A stretch of 39,430 nucleotides of DNA, taken from positions 1 through 39,430 of the forward strand of contig JAJDNV010000015.1 in NCBI GenBank assembly GCA_022340545.1. The letters run 5' to 3'. Under the pieces are notes generated by a model that searched no databases, had not been told where the DNA came from, and worked only from the letters and a program-made list of their open reading frames with translations. Source of the DNA: Acidobacteriota bacterium (GTDB lineage: Bacteria > Acidobacteriota > Vicinamibacteria > Fen-336). The position numbers were made by a program, and so were the translations under genes. Shown piece by piece: positions 26,129-33,594 of this stretch (its first letter is position 1; each line of letters starts with the position of its first letter).

Positions 26129-26404
26129 CACGTTCCTCCTATCCGCCCGGGCGAGTCGCTTGGACTCGATTCGGGCCAGTCGCGCCTATCCTAGGCTGCA
26201 GCTATCCAGATACTACCTCAGGCTCGGGCACCCGCGGGCGGCTCTCCGCGCCGGCTCTCTCCCCTTCCCGGGTCCATGGCCGTCGGTGTGTCGTATGCCG
26301 CCATGTCCTGTTTGGTGCTTTTGTTGCCCTTGCTCGCATCGCGCCGCGGGGGCCGAACTTCCCATCAGCCTGCAATGTAGGATGGGCCGCGGGGAGATCC
26401 TGGC
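26129..26404. promoter_or_regulatory. Divergent intergenic region lipoprotein / corrinoid gene
   Basis: 276 bp. It must contain both promoters. A 6-bp stem CGAGTC/GACTCG is at 26152-26168. I looked for a cobalamin riboswitch before the corrinoid gene and did not find a convincing B12 box. A 34-codon frame (26276-26380) encodes a hydrophobic peptide but lacks a Shine-Dalgarno. Confidence 0.3.
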
Positions 26405-27031
26405 ATGCTCGACACCCTCGTTCAGGCGATCAGCGACATGAAGGAGGAGCAGGCACTGGCCGAGGCCAGAGCCCTGCTCGCGGCCGGCGAGGATCCCATG
26501 CGGATCGTGGAGAGCTGCTCTTCGGCGATGGAGCTGGTGGGGCGGCGGTTCGAGGCCGGCGAGTACTTCCTGGCCGAGCTCATGATGGCCGGCGACCTGG
26601 TCCGGCAGGTGTCCGACCTGGTCAAGCCCGAGCTCCGCGGCCGCGCCGAGGCAGCCAAGAGAGGCAGTATCGTGATCGGGACGGTGAAGGGCGACATCCA
26701 CAACATCGGCAAGGACATCGTCGCCTTCCTGCTCGACGTCAACGGCTTCGACGTGCACGACCTCGGCGTCGACGTGGCGCCGGCCACGTTCGTCGAGGCC
26801 ATCCGGGAGCACGAGGCGGGCGTGCTGGGGTTGAGCGGCCTGCTCACGGTGGCCTTCGACTCGATGAAGAGCACGATCCGGGCGATCGAGGATGCGGGCC
26901 TACGCGATCGGGTGAGGATCATGATCGGCGGCGGCCAGACGAGCGACGCCGTACGCCAGTACGCTGGCGCGGATGCCTACTGCCGGGACGCCTTCGCGGG
27001 CGTGAGCCTGGCCCGAGAATGGGTCGATTGA
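26405..27031 (+). CDS. Corrinoid protein of a methyltransferase system
   Basis: 208 aa, cytosolic. An N-terminal helical cap domain (about 1-85: RRFEAGEYFLAELMMAGD) precedes a B12-binding Rossmann domain with the lower-ligand motif D97-x-H99-xx-G102 in GDIHNIGKDIV, then LGLSGLL (S144) and a GGG turn (175-177). Proteins of this design (MtaC, MtbC, MtvC and relatives) carry a methyl group on Co(I)/Co(III) between two methyltransferases. The gene 7 bp downstream encodes a URO-D-fold methyltransferase, so the pair probably demethylates a methylated substrate. No reductive activator or tetrahydrofolate methyltransferase is in the window. Methoxylated aromatics are one option; methylamines and methylthiols are others. 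Confidence 0.9.
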   Translation: MLDTLVQAISDMKEEQALAEARALLAAGEDPMRIVESCSSAMELVGRRFEAGEYFLAELMMAGDLVRQVSDLVKPELRGRAEAAKRGSIVIGTVKGDIHNIGKDIVAFLLDVNGFDVHDLGVDVAPATFVEAIREHEAGVLGLSGLLTVAFDSMKSTIRAIEDAGLRDRVRIMIGGGQTSDAVRQYAGADAYCRDAFAGVSLAREWVD

Positions 27032-27038
27032 GGCTGCG

Positions 27039-28382
27039 GTGAAGGAGCGCTGGCTGCAGCCGTCTCCGGACGCGACACAGAAGCTGACGCAGGGCCTCGA
27101 GGGGTGGCGGTCCGGCTCGGGGATCGACTTCGAAAGCCCCGAGGCGAAGGCGACGTACCAGGAGCGCGTGACGCTGCTGAAGGACGCCCTCGAGATGATG
27201 AACCCGCCCCCGCGCGTTCCCGTCTGCCCCTCGGCCGGACACTTCCCGCTCGAGTACGCGGGCGTCAGCTGGCGAGAGGCGATGTACGACTACGCGACGC
27301 TGGCCCGCGCCTGGCACAAGTACTACGACGACTTCGGCCCCGATGCCTACGTCGGTCCGGGCACCATCGTGCCCGGGAGGGCGCTGGACGGCATCGGCTT
27401 CAATCTCTACCAGTGGGCGGGTCACGGGCTGGCGGACGACGAGGGCTACCAGTTCGTCGAGCGGGAATACATGAAGGCCGAGGAGTACCCGGACCTGATC
27501 GACGATCCGACCGGGTTCTTCCTCAGCGTCTACTTCCCGAGGATCTGCGACGAGCTCCAGGCCCTGCGCCACATGCCGCTGCTGCCTCCGGTGCACGAGA
27601 TCCCCATGGTCGCCCCGGCCCTTCTCCCGTTCGCGAGGCCGGACGTGAAGGCGGCGTTGGAGACGCTGGTCCGCGCCGGGGACGAGGCCGATCGCTGGCT
27701 CGGGGCGATTCGAGGCGTCGGGGCCTCGATCATGGGTCGTGGGCTTCCCTCCTTCGCCGGAGGAATCTCCAAGGCCCCTTTCGACCTCATCGGCGACAGC
27801 CTCCGCGGAACCCGGGGCGTGATGCTGGACATGTTCCGCCACCCCGACGAGCTGGTCGAGGCCTGTGAGCGCCTCGTTCCCTCCATGGTCCGGTACGGCG
27901 TGGAATCGAGCCGGGCAGCGGGCCATGTGGTGGTCTTCATACCCCTCCACAAGGGCGCCGACGGGTTCATGTCGAACGCCCAGTTCGAGCGGTTCTACTG
28001 GCCGACCCTGCGCAAGGTCGCGATCGGGCTGATCGACGCCGGGCTCGTGCCTCAGCTGTTCGCGGAGGGCGGTTACGATCAGCGCCTCGAGATCATCAGC
28101 GACCTGCCGAAGGGCACGACACTATGGTGGTTCGACCGCACGGACATGGCCCGGGCCAAGCGGACGGTCGGTCGCGTGGCCTGTCTCTCGGGAAATGTGC
28201 CCCTCGATCTCCTGTGTACCGGGACGACCGACGACGTCGAGCAGTACTGCAAGACGCTCATCGACACGGCGGGCGAGGGTGGCGGCTTCATCCTGTCGAC
28301 GGGCGCCGGCATGCAGGGGTCGAAGCCCGCCAACGTACGGGCGATGATCGACTTCTCGAAGGCGTACGGCGTCTACCGCTAG
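27039..28382 (+). CDS. Uroporphyrinogen-decarboxylase-fold corrinoid methyltransferase
   Basis: 447 aa, larger than typical MtaA/MtbA (about 340). It starts at GTG 27039 with GAGG upstream, 7 bp after the corrinoid gene. The TIM-barrel signatures are recognisable: PVCPSAGHFPLEYAG, FGPDAYVGPGTIVPG, DLIGDSLRGTRGVMLDMFRHPDEL, VVFIPLHKGADGFMSNAQFERFYWPTLRK, LSGNVPLDLLCTGTTDDVEQYCK and the terminal GFILSTGAGM. The zinc motif HxC of MtaA/MtbA is absent; the corresponding segment reads LFAEGGYD. O-demethylases of the VdmB/OdmB type are in this superfamily, so transfer of a methyl from a methyl ether to the neighbouring corrinoid is possible. True haem-pathway UroD is excluded by length and context. 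Substrate unknown. Confidence 0.85.
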   Translation: MKERWLQPSPDATQKLTQGLEGWRSGSGIDFESPEAKATYQERVTLLKDALEMMNPPPRVPVCPSAGHFPLEYAGVSWREAMYDYATLARAWHKYYDDFGPDAYVGPGTIVPGRALDGIGFNLYQWAGHGLADDEGYQFVEREYMKAEEYPDLIDDPTGFFLSVYFPRICDELQALRHMPLLPPVHEIPMVAPALLPFARPDVKAALETLVRAGDEADRWLGAIRGVGASIMGRGLPSFAGGISKAPFDLIGDSLRGTRGVMLDMFRHPDELVEACERLVPSMVRYGVESSRAAGHVVVFIPLHKGADGFMSNAQFERFYWPTLRKVAIGLIDAGLVPQLFAEGGYDQRLEIISDLPKGTTLWWFDRTDMARAKRTVGRVACLSGNVPLDLLCTGTTDDVEQYCKTLIDTAGEGGGFILSTGAGMQGSKPANVRAMIDFSKAYGVYR

Positions 28383-28409
28383 GGCCGCTCAGACGCCAGC
28401 CGGGCAGAC

Positions 28410-28427
28410 TCGGCGGAGCACCGCCGA
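28410..28427. terminator. Hairpin between convergent genes
   Basis: TCGGCGG (28410-28416) and CCGCCGA (28421-28427) form a 7-bp stem with a 4-nt loop, 28 bp past the methyltransferase stop and before the convergent esterase stop. It could terminate both transcripts; no clear U-run follows. Confidence 0.45.
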
Positions 28428-28459
28428 AATCGCAACCGGCCGTCGATCTGGATTCGCCG

Positions 28460-29638
28460 CTACGGCTTCTGCTGGAACACTCTCTGCATGAAATCAGCCA
28501 GCAGGTGTCGCCATGCCTTCCACACATGCGCGCCGGGGGTGCGCACGAACACGTGGTTGACGCCGTGCTCCTTCAGGACCTCAATCAGGTCGAGCTGTCC
28601 CTGAAATCGTGGGTCCTCCGTGCCGCAACCCAGAAAGAGCAGCCTGAGCTTGTCGTTGACGGCGGAGGCGTCGCTCAGAAAGCCCGGCAGATGCGTCTCG
28701 AGGTCGAAGTCAGCGTCGCTGACGAGTCCCGAGCTGAACTCCCCCACCCAGGCAAAGGTGTCCAGGTTCCTCAAGCCGATGGTGAAGGCCTGCCCGCCTC
28801 CCATCGAGAGGCCGGTGATCGCACGACCGTCTCGGTTCTGCAGCACGCGATAGTTGTCTTCGACAAAGGGAATCACGTCGCCCAGCAGCTCCTTCTCCAG
28901 GATCGCCATGCCCTCGGGGCTACTGCCGCCGGCCCAGGTGCCATCGGTGTGCCCGTTCGTCATGACGACGAGCATGGGCACGGCCTTCCCCTGCGCGAGC
29001 AGGTTGTCCAGGATCACCCCGGCGCGGCCGGACTGGCTCCAGTTCCTTTCGTCATCACCACCCCCGTGCCGCAGGTACAGGACCGGGAACCTCCGCTGGG
29101 AGTCCTTCTGATAGTCCGGTGGCACATACACATAGAGATCTCGTTGGCGTTTCAGCGGCGTCGACGTGTATGTCCGAATGTGAATAGCACCGTGAGGGAC
29201 GTCCTGCGCCTCGTCAAAGCGCGGCGGCCTTCCCGGGATCTCGACCTCGCTCGCGCTCAGTCCCCTGGCCCCGGTCTTCAGGTTCGGGTTGTTCCGGTCG
29301 AGTACACGCAGCCCGTCCACGGTGAACGTGTATTCATAGATCTCGGGCTCCACCGGACCAATGGTGATGCTCCACAGGCCGCTGTCATCCTTGCTCAGCG
29401 GCTGCGGCTCCGAGGAGCCGAAGCTGAGGTTCACCTCGGAGGCCCTCGGCGCGCGGATCCGAAACGTGATCCGCCGATCCGGATGGACCTCCGGACTCAC
29501 GACGACCTCGCGGACGACTCCCCTGGAGGCACCGGTCCGATACTGGTTGCGCTGCGGTTGGTCAGCGGCTTGCGCCCGAGCGAAGACCGCTGTCGAAGTC
29601 GCCAGAATGCACAAGAAAACGAGACTCAATAGCCTCAT
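28460..29638 (-). CDS. Secreted esterase, feruloyl-esterase/XynZ-like, with N-terminal E-set domain
   Basis: 392 aa. A Sec signal peptide (LLSLVFLCILATSTAVFA) leads to an immunoglobulin-like CBM48/E-set domain (about 45-130: ITFRIRAPRASEVNLSF, GLWSITIGPVEPEIYEYTFTVDG). The alpha/beta-hydrolase domain follows: YVYVPPDYQ, FPVLYLRHGGGDDERNW, nucleophile elbow GLSMGG, Asp in CGTEDPR and His in GAHVWKAWR. This is the architecture of esterase-D/feruloyl-esterase-like enzymes. The triad is complete, so it is probably active outside the cytoplasm. ATG 29638 has AAGGAG 6 nt upstream. A paralogue lies two genes away (30480-31598). Natural substrate not shown; hydroxycinnamate or acetyl esters are likely candidates. 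Confidence 0.88.
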   Translation of the reverse strand: MRLLSLVFLCILATSTAVFARAQAADQPQRNQYRTGASRGVVREVVVSPEVHPDRRITFRIRAPRASEVNLSFGSSEPQPLSKDDSGLWSITIGPVEPEIYEYTFTVDGLRVLDRNNPNLKTGARGLSASEVEIPGRPPRFDEAQDVPHGAIHIRTYTSTPLKRQRDLYVYVPPDYQKDSQRRFPVLYLRHGGGDDERNWSQSGRAGVILDNLLAQGKAVPMLVVMTNGHTDGTWAGGSSPEGMAILEKELLGDVIPFVEDNYRVLQNRDGRAITGLSMGGGQAFTIGLRNLDTFAWVGEFSSGLVSDADFDLETHLPGFLSDASAVNDKLRLLFLGCGTEDPRFQGQLDLIEVLKEHGVNHVFVRTPGAHVWKAWRHLLADFMQRVFQQKP

Positions 29639-29689
29639 CACAGGCTCCTTCCGTGTCGCTGAGTACTGAAAGCTAGAGTGTTTCGGCTA

Positions 29690-30424
29690 TCACTCCGGGT
29701 ACCAGTCGAGCAGACGGACCTCGATCTTCGGGTTCTTCGAGACGATCTCCTTGAACTTCTCGAGGTCGGAGAATCCGCCCTGCCCCCGGTAGTGGTAGGG
29801 GATGACGACCCGGGGCTGGAACTCCAGGACGGCATCGGCCGCCTTCTCGACGTCCATCGTGTAGGGCAGGTTCATGCAGACGAAGGCGACGTCGATGTTC
29901 TCGAGGGCCCGCATCTCGGGGATATCCTCCGTGTCCCCGCTGATGTAGACCCTCTGGCCGCCGACGGTGACGACGTAGCCGTTGCCCAGCCCCTTCGGGT
30001 GGAACTGGGTCCGCTCCTCGGTGAGGTTGTACATTGGGATGGCCTCGACCGAAACTCCGGCCACCTCGGCCGTCTCACCGTTGGCCAGGACCTTCACGAC
30101 CCCCTTCACCTCGCCGAGGCGCTCGGCGACGGATTGGGGGACGACGATGGTGGTGTCGTCCTGGGCCACCGCCGCCACCGTGGCCGGGTCGAGGTGATCC
30201 CCGTGAACGTGGGTGATCAAGATGAGGTCCGGGGGCGCCTCCCCCGCGAAGGCCTCGGCCCCTCCGAGGGGATCCACGTAGATCGTGGTCTCACCGTGGG
30301 AGAGCACCAGCGTGGCGTGCTGCAAGGGCCGAATCGTGAGCTCACCCACGGTCGAGGCCGCGGCCTGCGCAAGAACGGGAACCGCAGCGAAGAAGAGCAA
30401 CAACGGTGCGACGTATAGCCTCAT
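29690..30424 (-). CDS. Secreted metallo-beta-lactamase-fold hydrolase (UlaG/UPF0173-like)
   Basis: 244 aa with an N-terminal signal peptide (YVAPLLLFFAAVPVLAQ). The zinc motif HxHxDH is H72-V-H74-G-D76-H77, with further ligands expected in SGDTED and in PYHYRG near the end. The overall pattern (LVLSHGETTIYVDPLGG, then NGYVVTVGGQRVYISGDTED) matches the UlaG/UPF0173 branch rather than class B beta-lactamases. AGGAGG precedes ATG 30424. It lies between the two esterase paralogues on the same strand with gaps of 51 and 55 bp, so it is probably co-expressed with them. It may hydrolyse a lactone or phosphodiester released near the cell surface; the substrate is unknown. Confidence 0.87.
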   Translation of the reverse strand: MRLYVAPLLLFFAAVPVLAQAAASTVGELTIRPLQHATLVLSHGETTIYVDPLGGAEAFAGEAPPDLILITHVHGDHLDPATVAAVAQDDTTIVVPQSVAERLGEVKGVVKVLANGETAEVAGVSVEAIPMYNLTEERTQFHPKGLGNGYVVTVGGQRVYISGDTEDIPEMRALENIDVAFVCMNLPYTMDVEKAADAVLEFQPRVVIPYHYRGQGGFSDLEKFKEIVSKNPKIEVRLLDWYPE

Positions 30425-30479
30425 GGAATACCTCCTCGCACGCAAGAAAGACTGGGCCAGGCCTGCCCGGTGGCGGGAG

Positions 30480-31598
30480 CTATCGAAACACCAGCTGGGC
30501 AAACTCGGCGAAGTAGCGCCGAAACCACGGCCAGCCGTGGATGCCTTGAGTCATGGTGAAGGTCGTGTCATAGCCGCGCCGCTCCAGGTCTTCGGCCAGA
30601 TACTTGGCGCTGGTGAATGTCATGGCGTTGACTCCGTCACCAACATACACCTTCACGCGCTTCACGTTGTCCGGATCGTCGAGGACACCAGGAAACTGCT
30701 CCTCGTAGTACGCGATTCGATCCGCGCGCAACCCGTTGCTGGTGAATCCGATGTGGTCGAACTTCTCGACGTTGGGGAGCCACGTGTCCGGCAGGATGTT
30801 GGGGTAGGAGAGTCCGCCCAAGGCGCGGCTCTCCGAGGCCGCCAGCACCCGGTAGCTCTCCTCGACGTAGGGGATGACGTCCTGCGCGAGGTACTTGACG
30901 AACAGCGCATTGTTCGCCTCGCGCCGCTCGGTGGGAACCGGCGGGGGCAGCGCCCAGATGCTGGGCATCACCACGACCATCGGCCTGGCCCGACCCTGGG
31001 CGATCAGGTTGTCGAGGATCAGATGGGCTCGTCCGATATCGACCCAGCCCCCGTCGTCGTCACCCCCGCCATGGAGGAGGTACATGGCCGGATACCGGGC
31101 CTGCGACTCCTCATAGCCCGGCGGGAAGTAGATGTGCATGCGCATCACCCTGTCGAGGACGGAGGACTGGTGGTGCACGATGCGCACCTCACCGTGGGGC
31201 ACCGGCCGGGCTTCGAGGAGCGCGGTCTGCTCTCCCGGAACGGTGAACATGCTCTGCGTGGTGCGGATTCCCGGTTTGATGGCGCCATTCGCGGGGTCGG
31301 GAATGGGCATCCCGTCCACGAGAAAGAAGTAGCTGTAGAGATCCGGGAAAAGGGGTCCGACGGTGATCGACCAGACGCCGTCTTCGTCCTTGACCAGCTT
31401 CTCCACACGCCGCTGCTCCAGCCAGAAGTCCCCGGCAATCGTCACTTCCTCGACGTTCGGGGCCCGGAGACGGAAGACGACCCGCTGGTCGGGCAGGATC
31501 TCGGGAGAGACCACGGGCGCCGGCGTGGTGGCGGCACGCTCGGACTGGGCCCATGCGATGGTCGCAAAGAGAACGAACAGCAATGCGCTCTTCTTCAT
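30480..31598 (-). CDS. Secreted esterase paralogue with altered nucleophile elbow
   Basis: 372 aa. It has a signal peptide (MKKSALLFVLFATIAWAQ), an E-set domain (about 30-115: VVFRLRAPNVEEVTIAGDFW, GVWSITVGPLFPDLYSYFFLVDG) and an alpha/beta-hydrolase domain parallel to the neighbour at 28460-29638. The elbow GLSMGG of the paralogue is GLSYPN here, losing the glycine after Ser, and the acid-bearing CGTEDP segment becomes VGDGVNAM. The His region GIHGWPWFR is kept. It may therefore be inactive or use another geometry, acting perhaps as a binding protein. ATG 31598 is the start best fitting the signal peptide. It is 55 bp upstream of the metallo-beta-lactamase-fold gene. Confidence 0.85.
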   Translation of the reverse strand: MKKSALLFVLFATIAWAQSERAATTPAPVVSPEILPDQRVVFRLRAPNVEEVTIAGDFWLEQRRVEKLVKDEDGVWSITVGPLFPDLYSYFFLVDGMPIPDPANGAIKPGIRTTQSMFTVPGEQTALLEARPVPHGEVRIVHHQSSVLDRVMRMHIYFPPGYEESQARYPAMYLLHGGGDDDGGWVDIGRAHLILDNLIAQGRARPMVVVMPSIWALPPPVPTERREANNALFVKYLAQDVIPYVEESYRVLAASESRALGGLSYPNILPDTWLPNVEKFDHIGFTSNGLRADRIAYYEEQFPGVLDDPDNVKRVKVYVGDGVNAMTFTSAKYLAEDLERRGYDTTFTMTQGIHGWPWFRRYFAEFAQLVFR

Positions 31599-31681
31599 GG
31601 TCACCACCGGAATCGAGCCGATTCTAGTCCGGCGCCAACGGTCACGACCTCTGCATCACCCGAGCCAACGGGCCGCGCTCA

Positions 31682-33376
31682 CTAGAGAGGTGGAAGCGCC
31701 TGCCGCGCCTCCCGGTCCGGGTCGTTCCGGGCCGCGCTCACGTCGTCGAGCACCATGGTCTCGCCCTGCGCGGTGGTGTACTTCGGCCAGGCCGGGAGCC
31801 CGCCGCCGTTCGGGTCGCCCGCCTTCATGAACTGCACGAGCGCGCCCGCCATCTTCGCGGCGAGCTTGCGCGGACGCGGGCCGCCGGCGGTGTGGGTCAG
31901 CATCAGGTCGGTGTTGTGGAACCAGAAGCAGATGTCGATGCAGTGGAAGGCCCCCATGCGACCATCGAAGTGCGGCGGCTGCCACGTGAACCAGGCGACG
32001 TACACGGGGGGCGGCTGCTTCGACTTGGCGTCGGCCAGCGCCACCGTGCTCTGGCGGGTGCTGCTCACGAGGGACCAGATCTCGGCGGGCTCCTTGCCCG
32101 GAAAGGCCTTGGCGTAGGCCTCGACCACATCCATCGCACGATCGCCGAAGCCCGGAGAGAATCCCGCGCGCGTCTTCACACGCTCGGCCACATCGGCGAG
32201 CGTCAGCTGGTCGGGTGTCGGTTCGAACGCCGCGGGGGAGATCTCGTTCATCGTCGAGCACACGAGCAGGGGGACGCCGGCCGCGGTGGGCGCCGCATCG
32301 GGGTAGTAGGGGTCCTGCGGCAGGACGGCGCCGTCAACGACCGGGCTGAAGCCCCCCCGCAGCCCGCGGCCGCCGCCGCTCTCCGCCCGCAGCTTCTCGA
32401 GCGCCTTCGTGGCGACGGCGTAGTACTCCTTCCAGGGCATCGCCTGCAGCTTGTCGATTTCGCCTGCGCCCAGGCCAGCCTCCGCGAGCACGTAGCCCCC
32501 GAGCTTCTCGGAGTGCTCCTTCTCACCCATGCGCAGCGAGGCGCCGCTCAGCACCACCGCCTTGTGGAAGAGCCCCTTGGCGCTGGGCATCGCGGTGAGC
32601 GTGCAGACCTTGGCGCCCCCGCCCGACTGACCCATGATGGTGACGTTGGCCGGGTCGCCGCCGAAGGACGCGATGTTGTCGCGCACCCACTCGAGCGCCT
32701 GCACGATGTCGAGCATGCCCACGTTGCCGGAGGCCGCGAAACGCTCGCCCCCCACGCCCGCCAGATTGCAGTAGCCCATCGGACCGAGGCGGTGGTTGAT
32801 CGAGCAGAACACCACGTCGCCGAAGCGCGCGAGGTTCTCGCCGTTGTAGCCGTCCTGCTCGATGCCGTTGCCGGCGGTGAAGCCGCCACCGTGAAGCCAG
32901 ACCAACACCGGCCGCTTCCGGCCGTCGCCCGCCGCGGGGGTGAACACGTTGATCCGCAGGCAGTCCTCGCTCACGTCGTCGTAGTTCCAGTGGTCGCGAA
33001 ATGCCGCGTACTTGTTCGCGTAGCGGTTCTCCATGTTCTGGGGCGCCGAGTTGCCCCACCACAGCGCCGGAAAGACGTCCGTCCAGGCCTCGGGCGGCTG
33101 GGGCGGCATGAAGCGATTGGGGCCAGAGGTGTCGGCGCCGTAGGGGATGCCGAGATAGTATTGGACGCCCCGCAGGACGTAGCCACGCACGCGGCCGTGG
33201 CGGGTGTCCACCATCGCCACGTTCTCGCCGACCTGCAAGACCGGACCGTCGTCGCCCGTCCCGACCCCCGTGGTGTCGGCAGAGACGATGGCGGCGCCTC
33301 GCGCGCCGATCGTGAGGCCGGCCGCGCCCGCCCCCGCTGTCCGGAAGAAGCTGCGCCTGCTGGAATTCATCGACAT
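31682..33376 (-). CDS. Tat-exported type B carboxylesterase
   Basis: 564 aa. The N-terminus carries a twin-arginine motif S-R-R-S-F-F followed by an Ala/Gly-rich hydrophobic stretch, so it is exported folded. The carboxylesterase family features are clear: YLGIPYG, the type B signature SEDCLRINVFTP (E137 to L140), oxyanion HGGG (162-165), nucleophile S251 in GQSGGGAK, and the catalytic-His region GAFHCIDICFWFHN. It hydrolyses esters of unknown alcohols and acids outside the cytoplasm. AGGAGG precedes ATG 33376. It is the first gene of the minus-strand exported-enzyme row (84 bp before the esterase paralogue) and divergent from the membrane-bound winged-helix regulator, which may control it. 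Confidence 0.9.
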   Translation of the reverse strand: MSMNSSRRSFFRTAGAGAAGLTIGARGAAIVSADTTGVGTGDDGPVLQVGENVAMVDTRHGRVRGYVLRGVQYYLGIPYGADTSGPNRFMPPQPPEAWTDVFPALWWGNSAPQNMENRYANKYAAFRDHWNYDDVSEDCLRINVFTPAAGDGRKRPVLVWLHGGGFTAGNGIEQDGYNGENLARFGDVVFCSINHRLGPMGYCNLAGVGGERFAASGNVGMLDIVQALEWVRDNIASFGGDPANVTIMGQSGGGAKVCTLTAMPSAKGLFHKAVVLSGASLRMGEKEHSEKLGGYVLAEAGLGAGEIDKLQAMPWKEYYAVATKALEKLRAESGGGRGLRGGFSPVVDGAVLPQDPYYPDAAPTAAGVPLLVCSTMNEISPAAFEPTPDQLTLADVAERVKTRAGFSPGFGDRAMDVVEAYAKAFPGKEPAEIWSLVSSTRQSTVALADAKSKQPPPVYVAWFTWQPPHFDGRMGAFHCIDICFWFHNTDLMLTHTAGGPRPRKLAAKMAGALVQFMKAGDPNGGGLPAWPKYTTAQGETMVLDDVSAARNDPDREARQALPPL

Positions 33377-33594
33377 GGAACCTCCTCGCTCGTCGTGGAA
33401 CTCACGGCTTCGGCCGCGCGGCGACGACCGCGGGCGGACCGCCACCCACTATTCTCGGGGCGTGGTCGTCGGCCGTGAAGGTGTCATACGGTAGCGCGCC
33501 CCAGAAGGAGCCGAACACCTTTTTTGTCAGTGCCTTACGGCTTGTCCCGGGTCGAGGTATCATACCTGCCTGATTCCTCAGGGGAGGCCCCGTC
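33377..33594. promoter_or_regulatory. Divergent regulatory region, esterase row / winged-helix regulator
   Basis: 218 bp between divergently transcribed genes. It should hold both promoters and possibly the regulator's own binding site. A T-run (33520-33525) and TATCAT (33558-33563) are the only AT-rich elements; no well-spaced -35/-10 pair was found. Confidence 0.35.

Noticed and set aside
26129-26404. Cobalamin riboswitch before the corrinoid gene
   Set aside because: I could not find the conserved B12-box core or the expected helix order; only a short 6-bp stem is visible.
27039-28382. Haem-pathway uroporphyrinogen decarboxylase (hemE)
   Set aside because: Too long, lacks typical HemE N-terminal motifs and is coupled to a corrinoid protein gene.
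29690-30424. Antibiotic-resistance beta-lactamase
   Set aside because: The HxHxDH motif is shared by the whole fold; the surrounding pattern fits the UlaG/UPF0173 branch rather than class B lactamases.
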